DNA of 64,000 bases, from the NCBI GenBank assembly GCA_022823775.1, contig JAJEHI010000030.1, positions 1-64,000 on the forward strand. Direction: 5' to 3'. The notes under the pieces are model-generated. The model worked only from the letters and a program-made list of their open reading frames with translations, was not told where the DNA came from and did no database searches. The position numbers and the translations under genes were made by a program. Origin of the DNA: Defluviicoccus sp. (GTDB lineage Bacteria; Pseudomonadota; Alphaproteobacteria; MPNO01). Positions 1-8,899 of this stretch are shown piece after piece (the first letter of the stretch is position 1; every line of letters starts with the position of its first letter).

Positions 1-119
1 CAGCGCGCCACCGCCGGGGCCGCCCGCCGCCCGCGCGGCGCGAGCGGCCGGTCGAAATCGTCGAGCCCGGGATCGCCCCAGTCCGATTTCGCGTGTCTCA
101 GCAGATAAAGCGTGCGCAT
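1..119 (-). CDS. sixA: SixA-type phosphohistidine phosphatase, N-terminal part
   Basis: Only the first 39 or so codons lie in the window; the gene runs off the left edge. The ATG at 119 opens the protein [14 protein letters not shown], with the RHG catalytic motif of the histidine phosphatase superfamily in the SixA form (LLRHAKS). Family members remove phosphate from phosphohistidine, classically on the ArcB HPt domain. The gene is divergent from ppk, and sixA beside ppk is a familiar alphaproteobacterial arrangement. The family call is firm; the substrate is inference. Confidence 0.85.
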   Translation of the reverse strand, partial: MRTLYLLRHAKSDWGDPGLDDFDRPLAPRGRRAAPAVAR

Positions 120-191
120 CGCCGAAAAGGATAGGCCGGCGGGGGAGGCCGTGTCAGGCCCCGGCTTTCCCTTGACGGTCGCGGCGAAAGC

Positions 192-2351
192 GTGAACGCT
201 CGACCGATGGACGACGCGCGACCGCAAACCGTTGCCGCGGGCGAACGCCCGTCCTCGCCGCTCGCCGGCAGCCCGGACCGCTTCATCAACCGCGAGCTTT
301 CCTGGCTCGCCTTCAACGAGCGCGTGCTCGAGGAGGCGTCCAACACGGCGCACCCGCTGCTGGAGCGGCTCCGTTTCGTCTCGATCTCGGCGGCCAATCT
401 GGACGAGTTCTACATGGTGCGCGTCGCCGGGCTGAAGAGCCAGATCCAGGCCGGCGTGACCGCGCGCAGCGCCGACGGGCTGACTCCGGGCGAACAGCTG
501 CACGCGGTCAACGAACGCGCCCGCACGCTGATGCGCGACCAGCAGCGCTGCTGGCGCGAGCTCCGCGAGGGGATGCGCGACGAAGGGATCGAGGTGCTGG
601 AGCCGGAGGCGCTGACGGACGACGAGAGCGCCTGGCTCAGGGCCTGGTTCGTGAGGGAGATCTTCCCCGCCCTCACCCCGGTCGCGATCGACCCGGCGCA
701 CCCCTTCCCCTTCATCCCCAATCTCGGCTTCTCGCTGGTGCTGTCGATGAAGCGGAAGGACGAGGAGACCTCCGCCGGGCTGGTCGCGCTGCCGCGCACG
801 ATCGACCGCTTCGTCCGGCTGGAGAGCCGGAAGTCCGCCTTCGTCGCGCTCGAACAGGTGGTGCGGGTCCATCTCGACCTGCTGTTCCCCGGCTTCGAGC
901 TGCAGGACGTGGGCGTGTTCCGCGTCATCCGCGACAGCGACATCGAGATCGAGGAAGAGGCCGAGGACCTGGTCCGCGAGTCCGAGGAGCTGCTGCGCCG
1001 GCGCCGGCGCGGTTCGGTGATCCGCCTCAAGATCAACGCCGACGTGCCGGCCGCGCTGCGCGCCTTCGTGGTCGAAAGCCTCGGCGTCGACGAGGAGGAC
1101 GTGTTCGATGTCGACGGGCTGCTCGGCCTCGCCGAGACCTCGCAGCTCATCCTGCGCGACCGTCCGGACCTCGTCTTCGAGCCCTACACGCCGCGCTTCC
1201 CCGAGCGCATCCTCGACCACGACGGCGACTGCTTCGCCGCGATCCGCCAGAAGGACATCATCGTCCACCACCCCTATGAGAGCTTCGACGTGGTGGTGAG
1301 CTTCCTGCGCCAGGCGGCGGAAGACCCCAACGTGGTCGCGATCAAGCAGACGCTCTACCGCACCGGCGAGGACTCGCCGATCGTCGCCGCGCTGCGCGAC
1401 GCCGCCGAGCGCGGCAAGTCGGTCACCGCGCTGATCGAGCTCAAGGCGCGGTTCGACGAGGAGCGCAACATCCGCTGGGCGCGCGACCTCGAACGCGCCG
1501 GCGCGCAGGTGGTGTTCGGCTTCGTCCAGCTCAAGACCCACGCCAAGGTCTCGCTGGTGGTCCGGCGCGAGCAGAACGGGCTGCAGACTTACGCTCATTT
1601 CGGCACCGGGAACTACCACCCGGTCAACGCCCGCATCTATACCGATCTCTCGCACTTCACCTGCGACGCGACCTTCTGCCGGGACGCGGCGAAGCTGTTC
1701 AACTACATGACCGGGACGGGCGTGCCGGAGGCGATGGAGCGGATCTCCGTCTCGCCCATCGACATGCGCGATACCCTGGTCCGCCTGGTCGATGACGAGA
1801 TCGAGAACGCGCGCGCGGGCCGGCCCGCCTGGATCCTCGCCAAGATGAACTCGCTGGTCGACCCGGAGATCATCGACTGCCTCTACCGCGCTTCGCGGGA
1901 GGGCGTCGGCATCGACCTGATCGTGCGCGGCATATGCTGCCTCAGGCCGGGCGTGCCGGGCCTGTCGGACAACATCCGGGTGAAAAGCATCGTCGGCCGC
2001 TTCCTGGAGCACAGCCGGATCGTCTGCTTCGGCGCGGCGCATCCGCGCGGCTCGTCGAAGGCCAAGGTCTACATCTCGTCGGCCGACTGGATGCCGCGCA
2101 ACCTCGACCGCCGGGTGGAGACCCTGATCCCGATCCTCAACCGGACCGTCCACCGCCAGGTGCTCGACCGGATCATGGGCGCGAACCTGATGGACGAGGC
2201 GCAGAGCTGGACGCTCGACGCGGACGGCACCTACCGCCGCGCCGACGCCACCGAGCACGCCTTCAGCGCCCACGAATACTTCATGACCAACCCGAGCCTG
2301 TCGGGCCGGGGAAGCGCGCTGGAAAACGAAGACTCCGGCGCCCCCGCCTGA
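192..2351 (+). CDS. ppk: Polyphosphate kinase 1
   Basis: Makes long-chain polyphosphate from ATP through a phosphohistidine intermediate. The 719-residue protein matches the length of PPK1. The N-terminal domain carries [15 protein letters not shown]. The two catalytic histidines sit at about 450 (KTHAK) and 469 (HFGTGNYHP), the same 19-residue spacing as His435 and His454 of the E. coli enzyme. The start is GTG at 192; an ATG at 207 is an alternative five codons later. It is followed after 32 bp by ppx, so synthesis and breakdown of polyphosphate are probably co-transcribed. Confidence 0.97.
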   Translation: MNARPMDDARPQTVAAGERPSSPLAGSPDRFINRELSWLAFNERVLEEASNTAHPLLERLRFVSISAANLDEFYMVRVAGLKSQIQAGVTARSADGLTPGEQLHAVNERARTLMRDQQRCWRELREGMRDEGIEVLEPEALTDDESAWLRAWFVREIFPALTPVAIDPAHPFPFIPNLGFSLVLSMKRKDEETSAGLVALPRTIDRFVRLESRKSAFVALEQVVRVHLDLLFPGFELQDVGVFRVIRDSDIEIEEEAEDLVRESEELLRRRRRGSVIRLKINADVPAALRAFVVESLGVDEEDVFDVDGLLGLAETSQLILRDRPDLVFEPYTPRFPERILDHDGDCFAAIRQKDIIVHHPYESFDVVVSFLRQAAEDPNVVAIKQTLYRTGEDSPIVAALRDAAERGKSVTALIELKARFDEERNIRWARDLERAGAQVVFGFVQLKTHAKVSLVVRREQNGLQTYAHFGTGNYHPVNARIYTDLSHFTCDATFCRDAAKLFNYMTGTGVPEAMERISVSPIDMRDTLVRLVDDEIENARAGRPAWILAKMNSLVDPEIIDCLYRASREGVGIDLIVRGICCLRPGVPGLSDNIRVKSIVGRFLEHSRIVCFGAAHPRGSSKAKVYISSADWMPRNLDRRVETLIPILNRTVHRQVLDRIMGANLMDEAQSWTLDADGTYRRADATEHAFSAHEYFMTNPSLSGRGSALENEDSGAPA

Positions 2352-2383
2352 GGCGTATCCCGGGAATCCGGCCGAAAGCGTTC

Positions 2384-3904
2384 ATGCCCGCAACGAAACC
2401 GATCGAGGCGTTGGACCCGCAACCCGGCCTTGCCCCCGCCGACCCCCCGGTGGCGGTGGTCGATATCGGGTCGAACACCGTGCGGCTCGTCGTCTATGAC
2501 GGCTATCGCCGCGCGCCGGTGCCGATGTTCAACGAGAGCGCCGCCTGCGGGCTCGGCGGCGACCTCGCGACCACCGGCGCGATCGGCGGCGAGGCGGCCG
2601 GGCGGGCGTTGCGCGCGATCGCCCGGTTCGGCCGGCTCGCGCGCGGGATGGGCGTGGCGGAGCCCGCCTTCATCGCCACCGCGGCGGTGCGCGAGGCGTC
2701 CAACGGCGGTGACTTCGTGTGCGAGGTCGGGCGCCGCTGCGGCGAGACCGTCGATGTGCTGAGCGGCGAGGACGAGGCGCGGCTGTCGGCCCTCGGCGTG
2801 ATCTCCGGCATGCCGGGGGCGGACGGAATCGTGGCCGACCTCGGCGGCGGCAGCCTTGAGCTGGTCGACATCAGGCGCGGCAGGATCGCCAGCCAGGCGA
2901 CGCTGCCGCTCGGGATCCTGCGCTACGGCGACCGCCGCCCGCAGCAACGCAAGACGATGCTCGGCGAAATCCGCTCCGAGCTCGCCTCGATCCGGTGGCT
3001 CAAGGGCGGCGAAGGCCGCGCCTTCTATCCGGTAGGCGGGGCGTGGCGCGCGGTCGCCCGGCTCCACATGGCGCGCGCCGACCACCCGCTCCACATCATC
3101 GACGGATACCGGGTGCCGGCGCGAGACATGCGGGACCTCGCCGACGTGGTGGGCCGGTTGAGCCCGCGCTCTCTGGAACAGATCGCGGGCGTGTCGCGCA
3201 GGCGGCGCGACAGCCTGCCCGTCGCCTGCGACATGATGGGCGCGGTCCTGCGCGCGACCGGCGCGAAGACGGTGGCGTTTTCGGCGCAGGGCCTGCGCGA
3301 GGGCTACCTCTACGCCGGCCTCGACGCGAAGCGTCGGCGCGACGATCCGGTGCTGGTCGCCGCCACGGCGCTCGCGGCGCGGGACGCCCGCTTCGGCCCG
3401 ATCGGGGAGACGCTGTTCGACTGGATCGACCCCCTCTTCCAGGGGCGCCGCAAGGGCCGCAAGCGCCTGCGCCTGGTCGCCTGCCACCTCGCCGACATCG
3501 GCTGGCGCGAGCATCCCGACTACCGCGCGGTGCAGACGATGCACCGCATCCAGCGTTTCCCCTTCATGGGGCTGAGGCACGACGACCGCGCGTTCCTCGG
3601 CTACGCCGCCTTCGTGCGCTACGGCGGCGACGCCGGCGCGCCGGAGGCCCAGCCGCTCCACCGGCTGATGTCGGAGCGCCTCCGCCACCGCGCCGAGACG
3701 ATCGGCCAGGCGGTGCGGCTCGCGTTCCGGGTCTCGGGCGGGGCGCGGAGCGTGCTAGGCCGCTCGGCGCTGATCGTCGACAAGGACCGTCTGTCGCTCC
3801 GCCTGCCGGACAACGGCTCCTCCCCCTTCGACGATTCGGTGGCGCGCCAGTTCGACACCCTCGCCGCCACGGCCGGAATGCGCGCGGGGCGGATCGTGGG
3901 GTAG
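2384..3904 (+). CDS. ppx: Exopolyphosphatase / guanosine pentaphosphatase (Ppx/GppA)
   Basis: A 506-residue protein of the ASKHA-fold Ppx/GppA family, which removes terminal phosphate from polyphosphate or pppGpp. Visible motifs are VAVVDIGSNTVRLVVYDG near the N terminus (first phosphate-binding loop), EDEARLSALGV, and ADLGGGSLEL (second phosphate loop). The C-terminal 180 or so residues match the helical HD-like extension of long Ppx proteins. The open frame extends far upstream inside ppk; the ATG at 2384 gives the expected N terminus just after the ppk stop. It pairs functionally with ppk. Confidence 0.94.
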   Translation: MPATKPIEALDPQPGLAPADPPVAVVDIGSNTVRLVVYDGYRRAPVPMFNESAACGLGGDLATTGAIGGEAAGRALRAIARFGRLARGMGVAEPAFIATAAVREASNGGDFVCEVGRRCGETVDVLSGEDEARLSALGVISGMPGADGIVADLGGGSLELVDIRRGRIASQATLPLGILRYGDRRPQQRKTMLGEIRSELASIRWLKGGEGRAFYPVGGAWRAVARLHMARADHPLHIIDGYRVPARDMRDLADVVGRLSPRSLEQIAGVSRRRRDSLPVACDMMGAVLRATGAKTVAFSAQGLREGYLYAGLDAKRRRDDPVLVAATALAARDARFGPIGETLFDWIDPLFQGRRKGRKRLRLVACHLADIGWREHPDYRAVQTMHRIQRFPFMGLRHDDRAFLGYAAFVRYGGDAGAPEAQPLHRLMSERLRHRAETIGQAVRLAFRVSGGARSVLGRSALIVDKDRLSLRLPDNGSSPFDDSVARQFDTLAATAGMRAGRIVG

Positions 3905-4086
3905 CGATACCGGAGAGCCGCGGGCGGCGGATTTTTCGGCGGCCTGTCAGACCATGTCGCTCAAGAGCGTTGCGATACCCAGAAAGCTGAAGAAGCCCGT
4001 CACGTCGGTCACGGTGGTGAAAACGATCGACGAGGATTGGGCCGGGTCCCGCCGCAGCGCGGTCGGCAGCATCGGAATCGCGCCGC

Positions 4087-4908
4087 CTAGTGCGACATCA
4101 GGACCGGCACGGTCATGCGTCTCAGGATGTCGCGCGTCATGCCGCCCAGCAGCAGCTCCCTCATGCGGTGACGACCGTAGGCGCCCATGACGAGCAGACC
4201 CGCGCCGTCGTCGGCGACCGCGTTCAACAGGACGTTGCCGGCGTCGATATCCGTCGTGGAGACCGTGTGCCGAGCCTCCGCCGTCACGCCGTGCCGCGCC
4301 AGGTGGGCGCAGATGTCGGTTCCGGGCGTGTGCGTGCCATCGCCGGTATCGACCCCGAGCACGACGACCTTCCTTGCGCGCCGCAGCAGGGGCAGCGCGT
4401 CGGAGACGGCGCGTTTCGCCTCCCGCGTGCCGTTCCACGCGACCGTGACGGTCGCCGGGTCGAGGTCGAACGAGCCGGTACAGGGCCAGACGAGAACCGG
4501 ACCGCCGGCGCCCATCACGACGCTGTCCGCGAGCCCCTGGGTGCTCCGCGCGTCGTCGGAATCGGTCTGGCCGACGACGGTGAGGTCGGCATAGTGGGCG
4601 TTCGTCGTGACGACTTCGACGGGGTCGCCGGCGAAGAGTCGCCATTCCGCGGGCGCCGACGCCTTTGCCGTCCGTTCCCCGAACCGCCGCTCGGCCTCCT
4701 CGGCGCGCTGACGGCGCTCCGCCGCCAGCCGTTCGCGGAACTCCGGCGGAAAACCGTCGCTGGCGTATTCGGGAATGGCGAGCGACGGCGCCACATACGC
4801 GCCCGTCACCCTGCTCTCGTGCAATTCCGCCAGTCCGATCGCCGCATCCAGGCGCGCCGGCGAACGACCGTCTTCCCCAAGATGAACGACAATATCCCGG
4901 TAAGCCAT
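4087..4908 (-). CDS. Universal stress protein, UspA family
   Basis: A 273-residue cytoplasmic protein, about twice the length of a single Usp domain. The first half (YRDIVVHLGEDGRS) is degenerate. The second half ends in GAYGRHRMRELLLGGMTRDIL, the G-2x-G-9x-G-T pattern of ATP-binding Usp domains. Two ATGs are possible; the one at 4908 has GAGG seven bases upstream and is preferred over 4914. It stands alone, convergent with ppx. The family is clear; the stress to which it responds cannot be read from the sequence. Confidence 0.88.
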   Translation of the reverse strand: MAYRDIVVHLGEDGRSPARLDAAIGLAELHESRVTGAYVAPSLAIPEYASDGFPPEFRERLAAERRQRAEEAERRFGERTAKASAPAEWRLFAGDPVEVVTTNAHYADLTVVGQTDSDDARSTQGLADSVVMGAGGPVLVWPCTGSFDLDPATVTVAWNGTREAKRAVSDALPLLRRARKVVVLGVDTGDGTHTPGTDICAHLARHGVTAEARHTVSTTDIDAGNVLLNAVADDGAGLLVMGAYGRHRMRELLLGGMTRDILRRMTVPVLMSH

Positions 4909-5102
4909 GGTCATACCTCATGCGTTGAACGATGCGGCATTCGAAATCCGCCGTGCCCCAAACCTGGTCTCCGCCGACGGGATCGAGATGGAAGGGGCGG
5001 TATCGCGGGCCGGAAACCGAATGCCGCCATCGCGGGTGCGTCGGCGGATTGGAGAATAGCGGCGAATGCCCGGGATGTGCGCGCGTCCGCCGCGTTTTCA
5101 GG

Positions 5103-5396
5103 TCAGGGCGCCTTGCGGTCGATCCGCTTTCGGCCGCCGCTGTCGATCGCGATCGTGCGCGGCTTGAGCGCCTCGGGAACCTCCCGCACCAGGTCGATAT
5201 GGAGCAGCCCCTTGTCGAGAGCCGCGCCGGTCACCCGGATGCGATCGGCGAGGTCGAAGCGCCGCTCGAACCCGACGGTCGGGATCCCGCGGCGAAGGTA
5301 CGCGTCGCCGCGCTGAAAGCTCGACGCCGCGGACGATGAACCGGTCCGCTCTAATGTTTCATGTGAAACAAAGGTCAGCACTGCTGACTTATCCAT
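5103..5396 (-). pseudogene. Hsp20/IbpA-type small heat-shock protein remnant (C-terminal half only)
   Basis: The last 70 or so residues match the C-terminal half of IbpA-like alpha-crystallin proteins: YLRRGIPTVGFERRFDLAD, then VTGAALDKGLLHIDLVREVP. The N-terminal half of the alpha-crystallin domain is missing. The frame upstream (MDKSAVLTFVSHETLER) has no Hsp20 character and covers a parS-like palindrome. Read as a 97-codon frame it could still be translated, but a truncated pseudogene is more likely. The 190 bases between it and the Usp gene hold nothing recognisable. Confidence 0.6.
5355..5370. promoter_or_regulatory. parS-like ParB binding site
   Basis: The 16-mer TGTTTCATGTGAAACA differs from the conserved bacterial parS palindrome TGTTTCACGTGAAACA at one central base. 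A partial half-site (CGTGAAACA) lies about 165 bp away at 5534-5542. Chromosomal parS sites usually lie near the replication origin and recruit ParB. No parAB, gidAB or dnaA gene is in the window, so function is unproven. Confidence 0.5.
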
Positions 5397-5547
5397 CGCT
5401 TGAAGAAAATGCCCTAACTGGACAAAAGCCGGGGCGCGCGAAACATTATTTCGCGCACCGCCCGGTTTCCCGTCCCCCGGGGACGCGAATCGCCGCTTTC
5501 CGGCCCCCGGCCCCGCCCGCCGACGAATCGGGTCGTGAAACACGTTT

Positions 5548-5578
5548 CCTATTCGTCGTACAGTTTGCAACGAATAGG
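5548..5578. repeat. Inverted repeat with 9-bp perfect arms
   Basis: CCTATTCGT at 5548-5556 is the exact reverse complement of ACGAATAGG at 5570-5578, with a 13-base loop. It lies 10 bp downstream of the stop codon of the minus-strand thiolase gene. It could be a 3'-end hairpin, although no T-run follows. A smaller inverted repeat (GAAAC-AC-GTTTC, 5537-5548) abuts it. Confidence 0.45.
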
Positions 5579-5587
5579 TCGGGCCCC

Positions 5588-6790
5588 CTACCCGTCCCCC
5601 ACCTCGACCACAACCGCCATCGCGCTGTCGCCAGCGGCGCAGCCGGTGAAGAGGCCGTAGCCGCCGCCGCGGATCGCGAGCTCCTCGATCAGCTCGATGA
5701 CGGCGCGCATGCCGGTCGGGCCCTGCGGGTGGCCCCAGATCAGGGAGCAGCCGTAATTGTTCATGGCGTCTATGTCGGCGCCGGTCTCGCGGCAGAACAC
5801 CACGTCGTTCACCGCGAACGGGTTGTGGGTCTTGATCGCGGCCACGTCGTCGAGCGAGATCCCGGCATCGTCGAGCGCGCGGCGGGCGGCGCCGATGGGC
5901 GCTTCCGGCATGTGGCGCACCGCCGCCCGCGACGTGCCGAAGCCGGCGAGGCGGACGGAGATGCCCTTGTCGCGCGAGAGCTCGCGGGCGCGCTCGCGGC
6001 CGGTCACGATAAAGCCCGCGTTGCCGTCCGCCGGGTGGGTCTGGCCGGCATAGGTCACGGTGCCGTCCTCGGCCACCGGGCGCAGCCGGTCGAGCCCCTC
6101 GCGCGTGGTCTCGTGTATCCCCTCGTCGCCCTCGAGAACGCCGGCGGTCTTGCGGTAGCGCGCGTCGGGCACATCGAGCGGCAGCGTCATGTAGCGCTTC
6201 TGGAATGCCCGGCCGTCGGCGACGGCGTCCTCGTACTGGTTGTAGCGCCGGAGCACCACGTCGTGCTGTTCCTCGGTGGTGATCTGCCATTTCCGGGCGA
6301 CCGTCTCGGCGGTGTCGATCATCCCGCACTTGGCATAGGGGTCGTCGGAGAAATTGCCCAGCACCCAGTTCTCGTGCTCGCCGGTTCCGCCCGGCGCGTG
6401 CGGCGCGGGGTAGTAGATGTGCGGGCCGTTGGAGGTCCGGTCGCCCGACATCGCGAGCGCGACCCCGGCGCCGCCGCCCTCGATCTCCTGGCTCGCCGCC
6501 TGGAGGCAGCGCGCGCCCGTCGCGCAGGCATGGTTGACGGTGGGGCCGGGGATGTGCGCGGCGCCCATCATCCCGGTCACCCAGGGCAGGCCGAAGAAGC
6601 ACTGCTTCTGCGCCACCGTCAGCCCGAGCACGCCGTAATCGATCTCGTCCAGCGCGACGCCGCGGCGCTCCAGCTCGCCGCGCGCGGTGTGGGCGAGAAA
6701 TTCCATGCTGTGGAGATGCGCGAGCCCGCCCTGCCAGCGCGAGAACGGCGTGCTCCAGTAAACCCCGTAGGGGACGTACGCCTCATGCAT
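5588..6790 (-). CDS. Thiolase-like acyltransferase (acetyl-CoA acetyltransferase / lipid-transfer family)
   Basis: A 400-residue thiolase-fold protein. The nucleophilic-cysteine region reads HACATGARCLQAA, and the C-terminal half carries HNPFAVND and GHPQGPTG, as in the SCPx/lipid-transfer thiolase group that acts on branched or bulky acyl-CoAs. The ATG at 6790 has an excellent AGGAGGAAC Shine-Dalgarno sequence. No partner DUF35/OB-fold gene is next to it. Neighbouring VOC and aminotransferase genes on the other strand suggest amino or keto acid catabolism, but the substrate is unknown. Confidence 0.82.
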   Translation of the reverse strand: MHEAYVPYGVYWSTPFSRWQGGLAHLHSMEFLAHTARGELERRGVALDEIDYGVLGLTVAQKQCFFGLPWVTGMMGAAHIPGPTVNHACATGARCLQAASQEIEGGGAGVALAMSGDRTSNGPHIYYPAPHAPGGTGEHENWVLGNFSDDPYAKCGMIDTAETVARKWQITTEEQHDVVLRRYNQYEDAVADGRAFQKRYMTLPLDVPDARYRKTAGVLEGDEGIHETTREGLDRLRPVAEDGTVTYAGQTHPADGNAGFIVTGRERARELSRDKGISVRLAGFGTSRAAVRHMPEAPIGAARRALDDAGISLDDVAAIKTHNPFAVNDVVFCRETGADIDAMNNYGCSLIWGHPQGPTGMRAVIELIEELAIRGGGYGLFTGCAAGDSAMAVVVEVGDG

Positions 6791-6839
6791 GTCGCCGTTC
6801 CTCCTGTTTCGGTGCGCCAACGGCGGGAACTCCGGCCGC

Positions 6840-6917
6840 CCCCTCCCCCGCAAGCGGGGGAGGGGTTCCGCCGCGGCCGACCTCCCCTCCCGCGCGCGGG
6901 AGGGGCCGGGGGAGGGC
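6840..6917. repeat. Pair of GC-rich extragenic palindromes
   Basis: A perfect 12-bp stem with an AA loop (6840-6865, arms CCCCTCCCCCGC and GCGGGGGAGGGG) is followed by a 22-bp perfect palindrome (6884-6905). A tail of GCCGGGGGAGGG runs to 6917. The second palindrome and tail share over 20 bases with the element near 8764-8784, so these are members of one dispersed extragenic repeat family. Confidence 0.75.
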
Positions 6918-7015
6918 ATCGCGACGATGGTAGCCTTAACCCCTACACCTCACCGCGTTCAGGCCCTAGATTACGCCCTCGAACGATGTCCTCATCGCCG
7001 GGAGCGAAAATACCG

Positions 7016-7459
7016 ATGCCCCTTCTCGATATCCATCACGTCGCGATCAAGACTCAGGACCTCGAAGCCACCGACCGGTTCTACGAAGAGGTGCTCGGCC
7101 TGGAAAAGATCGACCGGCCCGATTTCGACTTTCCGGGCACGTGGTTCGACCTGGGCAGCACGATGTTCCACATCATGGCGGGCAACGCCGGGCTCGACAA
7201 CGAGGGCAACCCGACGCACGGCAGCGCCTCGGTGGACCACGTCGCGGTCAAGGCGCACGATTTCGACGGCATGAAGCAGAACGTGATCGACCGCGGCATG
7301 CCGCACCGCGAGTTCGCGATTCCCGATTTCGGGCTGTGGCAGCTCTTCGTGCGCGACCCCAACGGCGTCATCATCGAGCTCAACTTCACCGTCGCCGACG
7401 AGCCCGAGGGGAACGAGGGCCCCGGCACCGACAACCTGTTCGTCCCGGGCGAGTTTTGA
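7016..7459 (+). CDS. VOC-family (glyoxalase/dioxygenase-fold) protein
   Basis: A 147-residue single vicinal-oxygen-chelate protein. It opens with DIHHVAIKTQDLEATDRFYE and has DHVAVKAHD and RDPNGVIIEL, giving candidate metal ligands at His, His and Glu. VOC proteins include glyoxalase I, extradiol dioxygenases and methylmalonyl-CoA epimerase; the exact reaction cannot be assigned. The ATG at 7016 has GGGAG about 10 bases upstream; an in-frame ATG at 6986 would add ten residues. The next gene starts at or soon after its stop. Confidence 0.85.
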   Translation: MPLLDIHHVAIKTQDLEATDRFYEEVLGLEKIDRPDFDFPGTWFDLGSTMFHIMAGNAGLDNEGNPTHGSASVDHVAVKAHDFDGMKQNVIDRGMPHREFAIPDFGLWQLFVRDPNGVIIELNFTVADEPEGNEGPGTDNLFVPGEF

Positions 7460-7521
7460 GCTCCGCGCCAGCGCCGGGGGCGCGGCGGGCGGCGACGCCC
7501 GCCGCCGTTCCGCCGCGCGCG

Positions 7522-8667
7522 ATGCGGCCCGAGATCGAACGGCTCGGCGGGTCGCTGATCCGCGCGGTGGCCGAGGCGAATATCGGCCGCGACGACGTGA
7601 TCCCGCTCTGGTTCGGCGAGCCCGACACGGCGACGCCCGACTTCATCAAGGAGGCCGCGGTCCGCGCGCTCGCCGCCGACCGCGTGTTCTACACCCAGAA
7701 CCGCGGGATCCCGCCGCTCAGGGAGGCCATCGCGGCCTACGCGAGCGGCCTCCACGGGCGGGACATCGGGACCGACCGGATCACCGTCACCGCGTCGGGC
7801 ATGAGCGCGATCATGCTGTGCTCCCAGCTCATCGTCGCGCCCGGCGACAACGTCGTCGCGGTCGGCCCGATCTGGCCCAACTGCATCGAGACCGTCCACG
7901 TGATGGGCGGCGAGACGCGGATCGTTCCCCTGGACGCGGACGGCGGCACCGGCTGGCGGCTCGATCTCGACCGGCTGATGGACGCCTGCGACGACCGGAC
8001 GGTGGGGGTTTTCGTCAACTCGCCGGCCAACCCGACCGGCTGGGTGATGACGGCGGACGACCAGCTTGCGCTGCTCGAACGGTGCCGCGAGCGCGGCATC
8101 TACGTGATCGCCGACGAGGTCTATATCCGGCTCGCCTACAACGCGCCGCGCGCGCCCTCCTTCCTCGACATCGCCGAGCCCGAGGACCGGCTGCTCGCGG
8201 TCAACAGCTTCTCCAAGTCGTGGTCGATGACCGGCTGGCGGCTCGGCTGGCTCACCCACGCGCCGGAGCTGGGCGACGCCTTCGCCAAGCTCAACGAGTA
8301 CAACCTCGCCTCGCCGACGACCTTCGTCCAGCATGCCGGCATCGTGGCGGTCGAGGAGGGCGAGCCGTTCGTCGAATCGGTGCTCGAACGCTACCGCCGC
8401 AACCGCGACCTCGTGGTGCAGCGCCTCGGCGCGATGCGCCGCGTCCGGCTGCCGCACCCGGACGGCGCGTTCTACGCCTTCTTCGCCGTCGACGGCGTTT
8501 CCGACAGCCTCGCGCTGGCGCACCGGCTGATCGAGACCGCCGGCGTCGGCCTCGCGCCCGGCCGCGCCTTCGGCGAAGCCGGGGAGGGCCGGCTCAGGCT
8601 CTGCTTCGCCGCCGGCGCGGACACGCTCTCGCGCGCGCTGGACCGGCTGGAACCGCATCTGAGCTGA
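7522..8667 (+). CDS. PLP-dependent aminotransferase, class I/II
   Basis: A 381-residue fold-type I aminotransferase. Substrate-recognition and PLP motifs are IPLWFGEPD near the N terminus, NSPANPTGWVM, and SFSKSWSMTGWRLGW with the Schiff-base lysine. The ATG at 7522 is chosen. A TTG at 7456 overlapping the VOC stop would add 22 Pro/Ala/Arg-rich residues and may be the real coupled start, since no clear Shine-Dalgarno precedes 7522. Likely substrates are aspartate, aromatic or branched-chain amino acids; the nearby leucine-dehydrogenase-type gene favours amino acid catabolism. Confidence 0.9.
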   Translation: MRPEIERLGGSLIRAVAEANIGRDDVIPLWFGEPDTATPDFIKEAAVRALAADRVFYTQNRGIPPLREAIAAYASGLHGRDIGTDRITVTASGMSAIMLCSQLIVAPGDNVVAVGPIWPNCIETVHVMGGETRIVPLDADGGTGWRLDLDRLMDACDDRTVGVFVNSPANPTGWVMTADDQLALLERCRERGIYVIADEVYIRLAYNAPRAPSFLDIAEPEDRLLAVNSFSKSWSMTGWRLGWLTHAPELGDAFAKLNEYNLASPTTFVQHAGIVAVEEGEPFVESVLERYRRNRDLVVQRLGAMRRVRLPHPDGAFYAFFAVDGVSDSLALAHRLIETAGVGLAPGRAFGEAGEGRLRLCFAAGADTLSRALDRLEPHLS

Positions 8668-8699
8668 GCGGGACATTTTTCGGCCGGTTCCCCCCTGAC

Positions 8700-8784
8700 C
8701 CTCTCCCCGCTGGGGAGAGGAGACTCGCTTGCCCGCTCCTGCCTGCCTTCCCCCCTCCCGCTTGCGGGAGGGGCCGGGGGAGGG
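8700..8784. repeat. Second cluster of GC-rich extragenic palindromes
   Basis: Two hairpins lie in the gap after the aminotransferase: CCTCTCCCC-GCT-GGGGAGAGG (8700-8720) and CCCCTCCCGC-TT-GCGGGAGGGG (8752-8773). A GCCGGGGGAGGG tail follows the second. The second hairpin and tail match the element ending at 6917 almost exactly. They may also act as a transcript end, since each is strongly self-complementary. Confidence 0.75.
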
Positions 8785-8899
8785 CGGGTCGGCCGGTACG
8801 CCCCGCCGGATCACGATTCCGCGATTTCAGAACAGCGGCCTTGCACCGGAATTGCGGCCCCCCATGTCTCAATCCTGCCCATTCAGGAAAGAGATCGTC

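Noticed and set aside
5340-5600. Replication origin next to the parS-like site
   Set aside because: No DnaA-box cluster and none of parA, parB, gidA, dnaA are nearby; the site alone is not enough.
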